NCBI GenBank assembly: GCA_905202605.1 | Contig: CAJKSU010000086.1 | Span: 1-10,730, forward strand | DNA: 10,730 nt | Direction: 5' to 3' | From: an uncultured Eubacteriales bacterium | Lineage (GTDB): Bacteria; Bacillota; Clostridia; Oscillospirales; Oscillospiraceae | In this document: positions 1 to 7,309 of the stretch, one piece after another | Numbering within the stretch: position 1 is the stretch's first letter | Layout: the number at the start of each line of letters is the position of its first letter | Notes under the pieces: model-generated | Database searches by the model: none | What the model was told of the DNA's origin: nothing | The model's input: the letters and a program-made list of their open reading frames with translations, nothing else | Translations under genes and position numbers: made by a program

Positions 1-87
1 GTCCTTCCCGGCATCCTTGTAATAATTACTGACTGTGCAACCTCCGGCACTGTAATGAATGCACTGGGGCTCTTCGGTAGATTCCGG
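1..87 (-). other. Open frame downstream of the last gene
   Basis: This stretch follows the TAA at 88-90 and runs to the window edge. Read on the minus strand in the same frame as the beta-helix gene, it has no stop for 29 codons and gives a protein-like sequence beginning PESTEEPQ and containing SAGGCTVSNYYKDAGKD. No ATG start or ribosome binding site precedes it. It could be the decayed continuation of the upstream gene, the start region of an unseen gene, or chance, since a frame this short is often open. No terminator is visible here; the only small inverted repeat (5-bp stem, 106-118) has no T-run. Confidence 0.25.
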
Positions 88-138
88 TTATGGATTCTTT
101 TGTGTGCTGACAATCAGCTTTCCTCCGGAAGAAAGCGT
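88..138 (-). pseudogene. C-terminal tail of the beta-helix gene cut off by an in-frame TAG
   Basis: Reading on through the TAG at 139-141 in the same frame gives 16 codons, TLSSGGKLIVSTQKNP, then TAA at 88-90. The paralogue at 3914-5470 ends GEYVLASGGKLTVTG. The two align as GE-stop-TLSSGGKLIVS against GE-Y-VLASGGKLTVT, so the TAG sits exactly at a Tyr position (one base from TAC or TAT). This is directly visible in the sequence. I infer that the gene originally ended near 88 with about 481 residues and that the stop is a nonsense mutation, a sequencing error or a site of readthrough. Confidence 0.75.
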
Positions 139-1533
139 CTACTCTCCCGGTTCGTTGCCAACAGCATGAATCGTTACTCCATCTGCCGCATCGATCTGGA
201 CACAGTTCACTTCACCCAGCAGTGTCACCGTAGAGTCTCCGGTGGCATACCATTTGCTTCCGGTATCCATAGTCAGATTAGCGTTCAAAATAGCACCTCG
301 GATCGTAGAACCGCGCAATGTCAGCCACATTTCCCGGAACGAGTCTTCATGGAGAATATCGCCTTGGGCATCAATGTCATGCAGTCTGATTTGGTAGCCA
401 AACACCTCTCTGCCGGGGTCCTTAGGCGCTTTTTCATCATCGTTTACCATCGTTCGGAAGAGGATTCCATTCCCCGGCTCCATGCTGACATCTGTGAGAT
501 CCACATTTGCGCAGCAGCTCTTCATCCGCAGAATTTCTTTCCCGGATTTGATGGTACCACCGGAGACTGTCAGTTCATTCAGCATGTCCGGCAGTCCAAT
601 ACTATGCATCAGCGCGAAATAGGTCCCGCACTTGGAATCACAGTCGATAAATGTCATATCGCTGGAGGACGCAATAATTGCCGCCATATCCGCCACGTCG
701 AAACTGCATCGTACAAAGCGGTCATGGCACTCACCATCTGAATATGCGCCGTAGCCACCTTTTGTAGTAACCACATTGCAGTCGTTGGCTTCCAGATATA
801 CATAACCTTCTGCGCCATCCGTCGAAAGGGCCGCCCACCCGTCCGCAATAATGGTGCTGTTATAGAAGAAGCTCCTCGAATTGCTCAGCGTACAATGCGT
901 CCGTGTATTACCGCTGATTTCAAGGGAGGCCGGCGGTGTTGCCATGAATCCAGCAGGCTTCTCAATCCCCTCACCATAGGGGATCCCGTGACTGATCAGC
1001 ACACTGTCATAAACACGAAGCGTGCTGTATCCTTCGGCGATGGTGGCGCTTCTGCATCGGCCATTCGTGTCGATGATCGAGTTTTTCAAGGTGACATCCG
1101 CGTGGTCAACCACGGAAAGTCCGGAATCCGGCCCGCCCAGATATCCGTTATCGCCGCCGTTGATATGGATGACCGTATCGTCAATATCCAGTGCTCCCGC
1201 ACCATGGACACATATGCCGCCGTTCAGGCCGCCATAGGTTACGATCTTACCATGCTCCAGTCTCCTGCCGGAAAGGTCGCCGGCATACATGTATTCACGG
1301 CACGACAGTTCGTCATCGACCTGGCCATTGCGTATATAAAGTGCCGCTTTGGCATCTGCAGGAGCGGAGAGGAAGCCTGCTGGAGGCGGTCCCCCCGCTC
1401 CAAACGGCATCGCTCCCGGACCTTCTGGTCCACCCGGACCGCCCGGACCGCCCATCAAACTGAAATCCATTACCGGCGGAGTAACCTCTTTGCGCTCCGG
1501 CAAAACCTTGCTGATTCCATATATTTTATCCAT
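139..1533 (-). CDS. Beta-helix-like protein, paralogue of 3914-5470, probably truncated
   Basis: This predicted 464-residue protein has no signal peptide or membrane segment, so it is presumably cytoplasmic. Residues 26-53 form a Gly/Pro/Met-rich tract. From about residue 64 the sequence is a run of short beta-strand/turn units rich in Asn, Asp, Gly, Thr and Ser, typical of a right-handed parallel beta-helix. It shares GN-x-RTH (208-213), WAALSTDG (233-240), YLEAN, GDI-x-HED and QIDAA with the paralogue. No lyase or hydrolase motif is recognisable and the function is unknown. The ATG at 1533 is chosen because GAGGAAC precedes it and because MDKIYG matches the paralogue's MNTIYE; a GTG at 1548 is in frame but has no ribosome binding site and lies within this one. 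The 3' end is an in-frame TAG that removes a conserved C-terminal strand. The region looks less GC-rich than the rest of the window. Confidence 0.8.
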   Translation of the reverse strand: MDKIYGISKVLPERKEVTPPVMDFSLMGGPGGPGGPEGPGAMPFGAGGPPPAGFLSAPADAKAALYIRNGQVDDELSCREYMYAGDLSGRRLEHGKIVTYGGLNGGICVHGAGALDIDDTVIHINGGDNGYLGGPDSGLSVVDHADVTLKNSIIDTNGRCRSATIAEGYSTLRVYDSVLISHGIPYGEGIEKPAGFMATPPASLEISGNTRTHCTLSNSRSFFYNSTIIADGWAALSTDGAEGYVYLEANDCNVVTTKGGYGAYSDGECHDRFVRCSFDVADMAAIIASSSDMTFIDCDSKCGTYFALMHSIGLPDMLNELTVSGGTIKSGKEILRMKSCCANVDLTDVSMEPGNGILFRTMVNDDEKAPKDPGREVFGYQIRLHDIDAQGDILHEDSFREMWLTLRGSTIRGAILNANLTMDTGSKWYATGDSTVTLLGEVNCVQIDAADGVTIHAVGNEPGE

Positions 1534-1539
1534 AGTATC

Positions 1540-1546
1540 GTTCCTC
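1540..1546 (-). promoter_or_regulatory. Ribosome binding site deciding the ATG at 1533
   Basis: The minus strand reads GAGGAAC, with the AGGA core 8 nt before ATG 1533. The same motif precedes the paralogue (GGAGGAAC before 5470). The alternative GTG at 1548 overlaps this site and is preceded by an A/T-rich stretch without a Shine-Dalgarno sequence. Confidence 0.6.
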
Positions 1547-1564
1547 ACTTATGTAGTGTTTTGC

Positions 1565-1669
1565 TTATCTTGCCGTGAACCGATCATATGCATCCTGGAT
1601 CAAATCAAGGACCTCTGCATAATGATCCTCCTCGTATTTTACGTTTGAAGTCCTTGCGGCTGAATATGT
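1565..1669 (-). other. Protein-like open frame in the 137-nt gap (possible gene remnant)
   Basis: The gap between the reductase and the last beta-helix gene is the longest in the cluster. In the +1 frame relative to the reductase, the minus strand encodes 34 codons ending in TAA at 1565-1567, with a helical, protein-like ending: NVKYEEDHYAEV followed by LDLIQDAYDRFTAR. The frame stays open back into the 3' end of the reductase but has no ATG. It could be the C-terminus of a lost gene, a tail reached by frameshifting from the reductase, or chance. A GAGGAGG inside it precedes ATG 1620, which opens only a 6-codon frame (1600-1620). I do not recognise the family. Confidence 0.3.
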
Positions 1670-1670
1670 A

Positions 1671-3821
1671 TCAGAGCGCCATCGCCGCTGCGAAGCCCGT
1701 AAGCGTACACTCCTGGATGCTGCCAGGCTTCACATTATCGCCGATCACATAGATCTCCGGGGCACAGCCCTGGAAGGCCGCCGCCGCCTCGGTCCGGGAC
1801 TGCCGGCCGCCGGACACAATCACCGTGTCGCAGTCAAACCGAATAATCTCCCGTAGAATATCCTTTTCGTCGATCTGCTGGATCTCCTCTGGGTCATGAG
1901 CAAAGCCCATCCCCAGTCCGGGCGGCTTAGGCATGCCACCGTCCTCCTTCATCAGCTCCGGAGGCGGCCCCATCTGCTGCGTCAGGTCCGGATACACTGG
2001 ATACTGGAACCCCGGAATATGCGGCGGCTCTTCCACATGGGTCTCCAGCATCTCCTTGACCCCCTGGAACGTCAGCTTCCGCTGGGGCATATTGGTCTTG
2101 ACTTCGGCCACCACATACCGGCTGCCGATTTCTTTCGTGTCCGCAAACTCCACAACGGTCAGGTTCGGCTCCGTTTCAAAAACGTGCTGCACCGCATAGA
2201 TGCAATGGTTATTCTCGGCGAACACAGCCTGCTTCCGGGTGAGCAACGTCACCTGCCGCCCAGTTCGGGCCAGATACAGCGCTGTCTCCTTGCCGGAAGC
2301 GCCGCCGCCCACCAGAACCACCCTTTGCCCGATGGCATCCGGATTCCCATAGACCTGGTCAATGGTCAGCACACCAGGCAGCTCCGCACCCTGCACAGGA
2401 ATGGTCTTTGCCTCAGATCCCAGGGCAAGGATCACAGCGTCATAGCCTTCGGATTTGATCTGTTCTGGCGTGGCCAATGTGTTTAGCCGGACCTGACATC
2501 CAGACTGGGCCACCTGCCGGCGCATCCAGTAGAGATAATCCCGCAGGTTCCACTTAAAATCCGGATAGACGGCAAACTTCGCCTGCCCGCCTAGGGCATC
2601 GCTCTTTTCATAAATGGTCACCTGATGGCCCCGCTCGTCGGCAGCCAGCGCCGCACGAACGCCCGCAGGACCACCGCCGATGACCGCGACCTTCTTGCTG
2701 CCCTTGGTTGCCGGGAACAGGCCGGGATTCTGGAGCAGCATACTGTAGGGATTGACCGCACAGCTGGGGCTGTCACACTTGCCCATGCACCGGAGACAGG
2801 GTGTCACATCCGCCCCCCTGCCCTCCTGCAGTTTAATTCCAAAGCTCGTATCCGCATAATACTGCCGCGCCATGGCAATCAGGTCCGTCCTGCCCTCGGC
2901 CAGGAACTGCTCCATAGTATCCGGATCTCCAAAGCCGCCCACTGGAGCGCACAGGGCTTTGATGCCTCTGGCCTTGAACTTCTCGGCAAATTGCAGATTC
3001 CAGGGACTCTCCTTTGTGGAGTTGTAGCCGCCCACATGGGTGTAAGAGCCATCCCAGCCCCGAATCTGAAAAATATCCACCAATCCCTCGCACATCTGGC
3101 AGAAGTCCAGCCAGTATTCCACATCGTATCCGGGCTGTTCCTCCTCGGCGGAGGTCTGGATTTCTATGAGGAAATTCTGCCCACATGCCTCCTTGACCCG
3201 CCGGAACACCGTCAGGGGCAGCCGGGCCCGCTCCTCCAGTGTATTGCCGCCCCACTGGTCCTTTCTCTGGTTCAGCACTGGGGAAATGGCATTGGCCAGA
3301 ATCGAGGCCCGGTAGCTCATATAGAATGTCACACCATCAAAGCCAATGCGCTGGAGCTCCCGACACTGAAAGACAAAGTCATCGATCATTCCGTCGATCC
3401 GTGCTGCGGAGATCTCCGGCTTGTTCTTAAAGTTCGGGTTGTAGTCCCCCTTCCAGTCGAAGTCCCAATGGTTCAGGTGACTGATGTTCAGTTCCTGGGG
3501 CTCCACATTCATCAGCGACGCCGTGCATAGTGTCCCGTATTTGTGGACCTCGCCGATCATCCTGGTAAAGCCAGCCTGGACCTGGGGGTCGTCCATGAAC
3601 AGCCGGGACATCACGCTGCGTTTGCCCTCACAGTCCGGCCAGGAACCCACGATCATGCACACCAGCGCGGCACCATTTTTCGCAATGTTGGTGAAGTACC
3701 GGGTGGCCTTCTGGAAGGACTCCTCTGAGCCGTCCACACCGCCGCCGCTTTTCGTGTGGGTCAGGCGGCTTTTCAGGGTAATGCCATTGATGGTCACAGG
3801 GCTAAATATATGCTCGTACAA
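1671..3821 (-). CDS. OYE-type FMN/4Fe-4S/FAD oxidoreductase with altered active site
   Basis: This 716-residue multidomain reductase belongs to the NADH:flavin oxidoreductase family (2,4-dienoyl-CoA reductase FadH, BaiCD, BilR type), whose members move hydride from NAD(P)H through FAD and an iron-sulfur cluster to FMN and then to a conjugated double bond. Residues 1-340 form the FMN barrel, ending in GFGDP and DLIAMAR. Cysteines 342, 345, 349 and 354 lie before AVNP. The FAD Rossmann motif is IGGGPAG (381-387) and the NAD(P)H motif is VGGGASG (504-510). The C-terminal GD motif (IGDN) is present. Two oddities stand out: the usual barrel His pair is replaced by YMSYR (167-171), and about 80 extra residues (574-655), rich in Met, Pro and Gly around 617-640, interrupt the nucleotide domain. 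The last Cys spacing is x4, where about x11 is usual. The start is TTG. Substrate unknown; ene-reduction is inferred from family only. Confidence 0.88.
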   Translation of the reverse strand: MYEHIFSPVTINGITLKSRLTHTKSGGGVDGSEESFQKATRYFTNIAKNGAALVCMIVGSWPDCEGKRSVMSRLFMDDPQVQAGFTRMIGEVHKYGTLCTASLMNVEPQELNISHLNHWDFDWKGDYNPNFKNKPEISAARIDGMIDDFVFQCRELQRIGFDGVTFYMSYRASILANAISPVLNQRKDQWGGNTLEERARLPLTVFRRVKEACGQNFLIEIQTSAEEEQPGYDVEYWLDFCQMCEGLVDIFQIRGWDGSYTHVGGYNSTKESPWNLQFAEKFKARGIKALCAPVGGFGDPDTMEQFLAEGRTDLIAMARQYYADTSFGIKLQEGRGADVTPCLRCMGKCDSPSCAVNPYSMLLQNPGLFPATKGSKKVAVIGGGPAGVRAALAADERGHQVTIYEKSDALGGQAKFAVYPDFKWNLRDYLYWMRRQVAQSGCQVRLNTLATPEQIKSEGYDAVILALGSEAKTIPVQGAELPGVLTIDQVYGNPDAIGQRVVLVGGGASGKETALYLARTGRQVTLLTRKQAVFAENNHCIYAVQHVFETEPNLTVVEFADTKEIGSRYVVAEVKTNMPQRKLTFQGVKEMLETHVEEPPHIPGFQYPVYPDLTQQMGPPPELMKEDGGMPKPPGLGMGFAHDPEEIQQIDEKDILREIIRFDCDTVIVSGGRQSRTEAAAAFQGCAPEIYVIGDNVKPGSIQECTLTGFAAAMAL

Positions 3822-3829
3822 ATCACATA

Positions 3830-3837
3830 CTTCCTTT
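3830..3837 (-). promoter_or_regulatory. Ribosome binding site supporting a TTG start
   Basis: The minus strand reads AAAGGAAG, 8 nt before TTG at 3821. The only nearby ATG is followed at once by TGA, and no ATG or GTG in the right frame lies closer, so TTG is the best start. The resulting N-terminus (MYEHIFSPVTINGITLKSR) matches the normal start of this enzyme family. Confidence 0.65.
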
Positions 3838-3840
3838 CTC

Positions 3841-3880
3841 AGTGCGGCACAGCAGGCAACTCAAGCTGCTGTGCCGCACT
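3841..3880 (-). promoter_or_regulatory. Perfect 15-bp intergenic hairpin upstream of the second reductase
   Basis: AGTGCGGCACAGCAG (3841-3855) and CTGCTGTGCCGCACT (3866-3880) are exact reverse complements with a 10-nt loop. The element lies in the 92-nt gap after the beta-helix gene stop, and its proximal edge is 3 nt from the Shine-Dalgarno sequence of the TTG-started reductase. There is no T-run on either side, so it is not a standard intrinsic terminator. It may be an mRNA stabiliser or processing site, a factor-dependent terminator, or a translation-control stem. I see no second copy in this window. Confidence 0.8.
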
Positions 3881-3913
3881 TGATTTCCCGCTGCGGTCAG
3901 GCTGCCCGTTTTT

Positions 3914-5470
3914 TTACCCAGTGACAGTCAGTTTTCCGCCGGAGGCCAGGACATACTCACCCTTGAGGCCGCAGCCCTCGCCTGCCTTGGCGGTGATGGT
4001 GATACCTGCCGCAGCATCGATCTGCTCGGTCTGCACGTCGCCCACCAGACACACGGTGGAATCTGCTGTGGCAGTCCACCTGGCGTTATCCAGCTTCACA
4101 TAGGCATCCTCAATCCGGCCTATGACCGCAGCATTCTGGAGCGTTACATTCATCGTCCGGTCTGTGTCCTCGTGGATGATGTCGCCTGTGTATTCCCCGT
4201 TGGCAATCACAGCGTTGATGCCGTAGACCTTGCACTTCAGCTTCTCCGGCACCTTGGTCGCGGCAGGATCCTCGTTCACGATGGAGTGAACCAGATACTT
4301 TCCTGTCCTGACCTTAGCGCCGTCCAACTTCAGATAGACGTTCTCAGACTTCACAAAGAACAGCGCTTCGCCCACGTCCCAGTCGCCGCCCACAATGTGG
4401 CACTCTGTCGTCTCGGTGTGATGCCCCCGGACGCCATGGAGCATACTGCCGTACTGGTTCGATTTGACGGTACAATTGTTGAGCTTCACCCAGGCGTCGC
4501 CGGCAATGATTGCCACGTGGGTATCCACCGTAATCCGGCAATCATTCAGGACATTGTGGCAACCGCCGTCGGCGTAGGTTCCATAGCCCACGGTTTCGCA
4601 GACCACGTCGCAGTTGTTAGCCTCCAGGTACAGGTCGCCATGGGACCCGTCCGTGGACAGGGCCGCCCAGGAGTGGGCCAGAATCTTGGAGTCGTAGAAA
4701 TAGGCCCGGGAGTTGCCCATGCTGAGATGCGTCCGGCAGTTGCCCCCCAGCTTCAAGCCTGGAGGCGGCTCCATCATGCCGGAGGCCACCCGGGGCACAT
4801 AGGACTTCGGAATCTCGCCGCCCTTGGCGTCCAGGACGCAGTTGCGGACGATGAGGGTGGCGTCGCCGGTGACCACGGTGCAGGGCCGGATGACGCCGTG
4901 GGTGGTGACGTTGACGTTCTCCATCTCGCACTTCGCATCGTCATTGACCATGACAGCCGCGCCAATGCCTGCAAAGTCGTCAATGCCATGTCCGGTCATG
5001 TCGAACTGAGAGTCCTTGATTTCATAGACCGAATCGCCGCCGATGTACAGGCCGTTCAGGCAGACCTCATCGGTCTGATAGCTGACACCGGTCATTGCAT
5101 TATCCGTCACAATGCCGTTGATCTGTGCGTAGGGCTCTTTCGCAATGTACAGCTTACCGTCCAGTACATCCATGGACTCCATCCGTGGGAAGGGCGGAGA
5201 CTTGGGCGGGCCGCCGCCGGGCATACCCGGACCGGGCTTTCCCGGCTCCACATCCGCCCCGGGCACAGAACCGGGGTGCTCCGAGGGGCGGCAGATAGGC
5301 GGGCAGGGCTTCCGCTCCCCTGTTGATGGTGGGCTCAGGGGCGGCATATCCTTGGGATCCATACCGGAGGCCCGCATGATCTCCTCCATGGTGGCCTTTT
5401 TCGGTTTGTTGACCGGACCTTCCAGCACAGGCATGCCAAAGGCCGGTATGCTTTCATAAATCGTATTCAT
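3914..5470 (-). CDS. Beta-helix-like protein with long Pro/Gly/Met-rich N-terminus
   Basis: This 518-residue protein has no signal peptide or transmembrane segment. Residues 1-42 include a short helical stretch (KKATMEEIMRASGMDPKDMP). Residues 43-95 are Pro/Gly/Met-rich, with CPPIC at 56-60. From about residue 100 to the end it consists of repeated short beta-strand/turn units with many Asn, Asp and Gly, as expected of a right-handed parallel beta-helix. GN-x-RTH (243-248) and WAALSTDG (268-275) are shared with the 464-residue paralogue, as are GDI-x-HED and the ending SGGKL-x-V. Beta-helix folds include lyases, isomerases and binding scaffolds, but I see no catalytic motif of a known family. 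It starts 18 nt after the lipoprotein gene with a GGAGGAAC ribosome binding site, so co-transcription is likely. The lack of an export signal argues against extracellular polysaccharide work. Confidence 0.85.
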   Translation of the reverse strand: MNTIYESIPAFGMPVLEGPVNKPKKATMEEIMRASGMDPKDMPPLSPPSTGERKPCPPICRPSEHPGSVPGADVEPGKPGPGMPGGGPPKSPPFPRMESMDVLDGKLYIAKEPYAQINGIVTDNAMTGVSYQTDEVCLNGLYIGGDSVYEIKDSQFDMTGHGIDDFAGIGAAVMVNDDAKCEMENVNVTTHGVIRPCTVVTGDATLIVRNCVLDAKGGEIPKSYVPRVASGMMEPPPGLKLGGNCRTHLSMGNSRAYFYDSKILAHSWAALSTDGSHGDLYLEANNCDVVCETVGYGTYADGGCHNVLNDCRITVDTHVAIIAGDAWVKLNNCTVKSNQYGSMLHGVRGHHTETTECHIVGGDWDVGEALFFVKSENVYLKLDGAKVRTGKYLVHSIVNEDPAATKVPEKLKCKVYGINAVIANGEYTGDIIHEDTDRTMNVTLQNAAVIGRIEDAYVKLDNARWTATADSTVCLVGDVQTEQIDAAAGITITAKAGEGCGLKGEYVLASGGKLTVTG

Positions 5471-5488
5471 CGCATGTTCCTCCGATCG

Positions 5489-7282
5489 TCAGTTGCTGCG
5501 GCGGGCACTGATGTCCTCGTAGGCCGCCTGGTATGCTTCCAGGACCGTATCCATGTGCATTTCCAGCAGCTTAGCCTGGAATGCTTCATAGTCTGTGGTC
5601 AGGTTCAGGTCGCCCACAATGAACTTCACCAGGCACTCGTCCACATAAGTGTCAATATCGGACTCCAGGGGCAAAATCTCCGCGGACACATCGGCAGACA
5701 GCGTCACCCAGGAGGGCATATTCAAGTAGTCGCCGTCCGCCTCCACAGATGCCCAGATATCCGAGGCCTCGATCATATCCTCGGTATAGCCGTCGAACTC
5801 TCTGGCCGCGTGCATCAGGAAGTTGCCCTGAAGCATGGTGTACATGCTTTTTGCCACAAAGCCGGGATACTCAGACGCCGTGATCAGCTCTGTCCAATGG
5901 GGCACACCGTCCGCATCATAGGTAAAGCTCTCGCCCTCGGTACCATAGTTCGCCAGCAGCCAGCCATCGGGGCTGTACAGGAAGTCCAGCCACTTGAGCG
6001 CCAGCTCCACATCATCGCAGGCGGTGGTTACGTTGTAGTTCCCTTCGGGAGTTGCCTCACTCTTGAGGCCGTTGGAGATCCGCAGCTTGTCGCCCTTGTT
6101 CTTTACCGCGTCGGTGATGGCCTGGATCTCAAAGTCCGGATCCGAGGCATAGCTCTTGAGTTCCGGGTATTCAGCAGCATACTGGTAGAATAGGCCGTAG
6201 GTGTCATTGGCCACCACCGCCAGCTCAGGTTCCTCCTGGCTCACATCGCTGAAGAAATCCTTGGCGAACAGGCCCTCGCTGTGCCACTGGTTCATCATAG
6301 TCAGGTATTCCAGGAAGCCGGGCTCCTGAAGGCTGGACCGGATCTCGCCGTCCACTAGCAGCTTCTGGGTACCGTTGATGTCAAAGGCCCGGGTCAGCTG
6401 GTTGTCCCGAATGATACCCGAGTAGTGGATCCACATGGGTGTCTCCACATTCAGCTCCGTCTTAAACGCCAAAAGCATATCATGGTACTCATCCAGCGTT
6501 TCAGGAATCTCAAGTTCCAGCTTGTCCAGCCAGTCCTTGCGGACCTCCGGGCCGCTGATGTACAGGCGCGTGTTGTCCCGGGAGTAGATGCTGAAGCCCA
6601 CCACCCGGCCGTCCGCGGTGGTTACCTCATCGCGGAATGTTGGGTTCCCGTCCATGAGGCCCTGATAGTTCACCGCGTATTCCGGGATCAGATCGGTCAG
6701 GTCGTAGATCATGTCCTCCTCCACGGCGGCATCTGCACCGGCAGTATAGTTCATAGCCAGAGGCATAATGTCACACAGGTCTCCAGAGGCCATCATCAAC
6801 TGCACCTGGGTGTCAGCGTTCATAAAGGATGCAACGGTGTAATCAATATGGACCCCTGTGATCTCCTCGGTCTTTGCCGTGATGGGCAGGTCTGCGGGGG
6901 TCTCAAAGAACTGGTTCAGCAACGGATGCATGGAATAGAACACGGACAGGGTCGCGTCCGGATCCTCCGACAGGGGATACTCCTGGAAGGTCAGGTATTC
7001 TCCCTCGGGAATCAGGCCCAGGAGCTTCTGCTGTTCCTCCGTCAGCACCGGCCCTGTTTCTTCCTGCTCCTCCACAGACGCTTCGGTTTCAGGCGCCTCC
7101 GCCCCGGTGGGTTCCTCCGGTGCCGGGGCGGTCGCTTCTGCCGGCACTTCCGCAGCAGATTGCTCCGTGCCGGAGTTCGGTTCTTCTGCGCTGCTTGTGG
7201 TATCACTACCGCAGGCTGTAAGCAGGGACAGCAGCATTCCCACGGCCAGCAACAGGCTGAGCCATCTGGTCATTTTCTTCAT
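5489..7282 (-). CDS. Extracellular solute-binding lipoprotein (ABC transporter type)
   Basis: This 597-residue protein starts with a lipoprotein signal: a charged MKKMTRW, a hydrophobic core, and lipobox LTAC with Cys24 as the lipidated residue. Residues 25-80 are an acidic Glu/Pro/Ala/Thr linker that would hold the domain off the membrane. The rest resembles large family-1 solute-binding proteins of the LplA/YtcQ kind in Firmicutes; RKDWLDKLELEIPETLDEY (248-266) is the most typical stretch, followed by the WLDFLYSPDGWLLANYGTEG type region near the centre-to-end. Such proteins usually deliver oligosaccharides or other organic solutes to two permeases. No permease or ATPase lies in this window, so the partner is elsewhere or outside it. 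The ATG at 7282 has GGAAGGAG upstream. It is 27 nt from the flavodoxin gene, within the tight operon block. It is the only cluster protein without a Met/Gly/Pro tract. Confidence 0.88.
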   Translation of the reverse strand: MKKMTRWLSLLLAVGMLLSLLTACGSDTTSSAEEPNSGTEQSAAEVPAEATAPAPEEPTGAEAPETEASVEEQEETGPVLTEEQQKLLGLIPEGEYLTFQEYPLSEDPDATLSVFYSMHPLLNQFFETPADLPITAKTEEITGVHIDYTVASFMNADTQVQLMMASGDLCDIMPLAMNYTAGADAAVEEDMIYDLTDLIPEYAVNYQGLMDGNPTFRDEVTTADGRVVGFSIYSRDNTRLYISGPEVRKDWLDKLELEIPETLDEYHDMLLAFKTELNVETPMWIHYSGIIRDNQLTRAFDINGTQKLLVDGEIRSSLQEPGFLEYLTMMNQWHSEGLFAKDFFSDVSQEEPELAVVANDTYGLFYQYAAEYPELKSYASDPDFEIQAITDAVKNKGDKLRISNGLKSEATPEGNYNVTTACDDVELALKWLDFLYSPDGWLLANYGTEGESFTYDADGVPHWTELITASEYPGFVAKSMYTMLQGNFLMHAAREFDGYTEDMIEASDIWASVEADGDYLNMPSWVTLSADVSAEILPLESDIDTYVDECLVKFIVGDLNLTTDYEAFQAKLLEMHMDTVLEAYQAAYEDISARRSN

Positions 7283-7309
7283 AACAATTCGCTCCTTCCG
7301 CGTTTTTTG

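Noticed and set aside
88..141. TAG read as pyrrolysine or as part of an altered genetic code
   Set aside because: A single TAG at a Tyr position is more simply a point mutation; other genes use TAA and TGA normally, and no pyl genes are in the window. Kept only as a minor option.
1534..1548. GTG start 15 nt upstream for the last beta-helix gene
   Set aside because: It has no ribosome binding site of its own and overlaps the one serving ATG 1533; the paralogue's N-terminus aligns to ATG 1533.
1600..1620. Six-codon leader peptide with a good ribosome binding site (MQRSLI)
   Set aside because: It is very short, no attenuator structure is visible nearby, and the apparent GAGGAGG is equally explained as codons of the overlapping protein-like frame.
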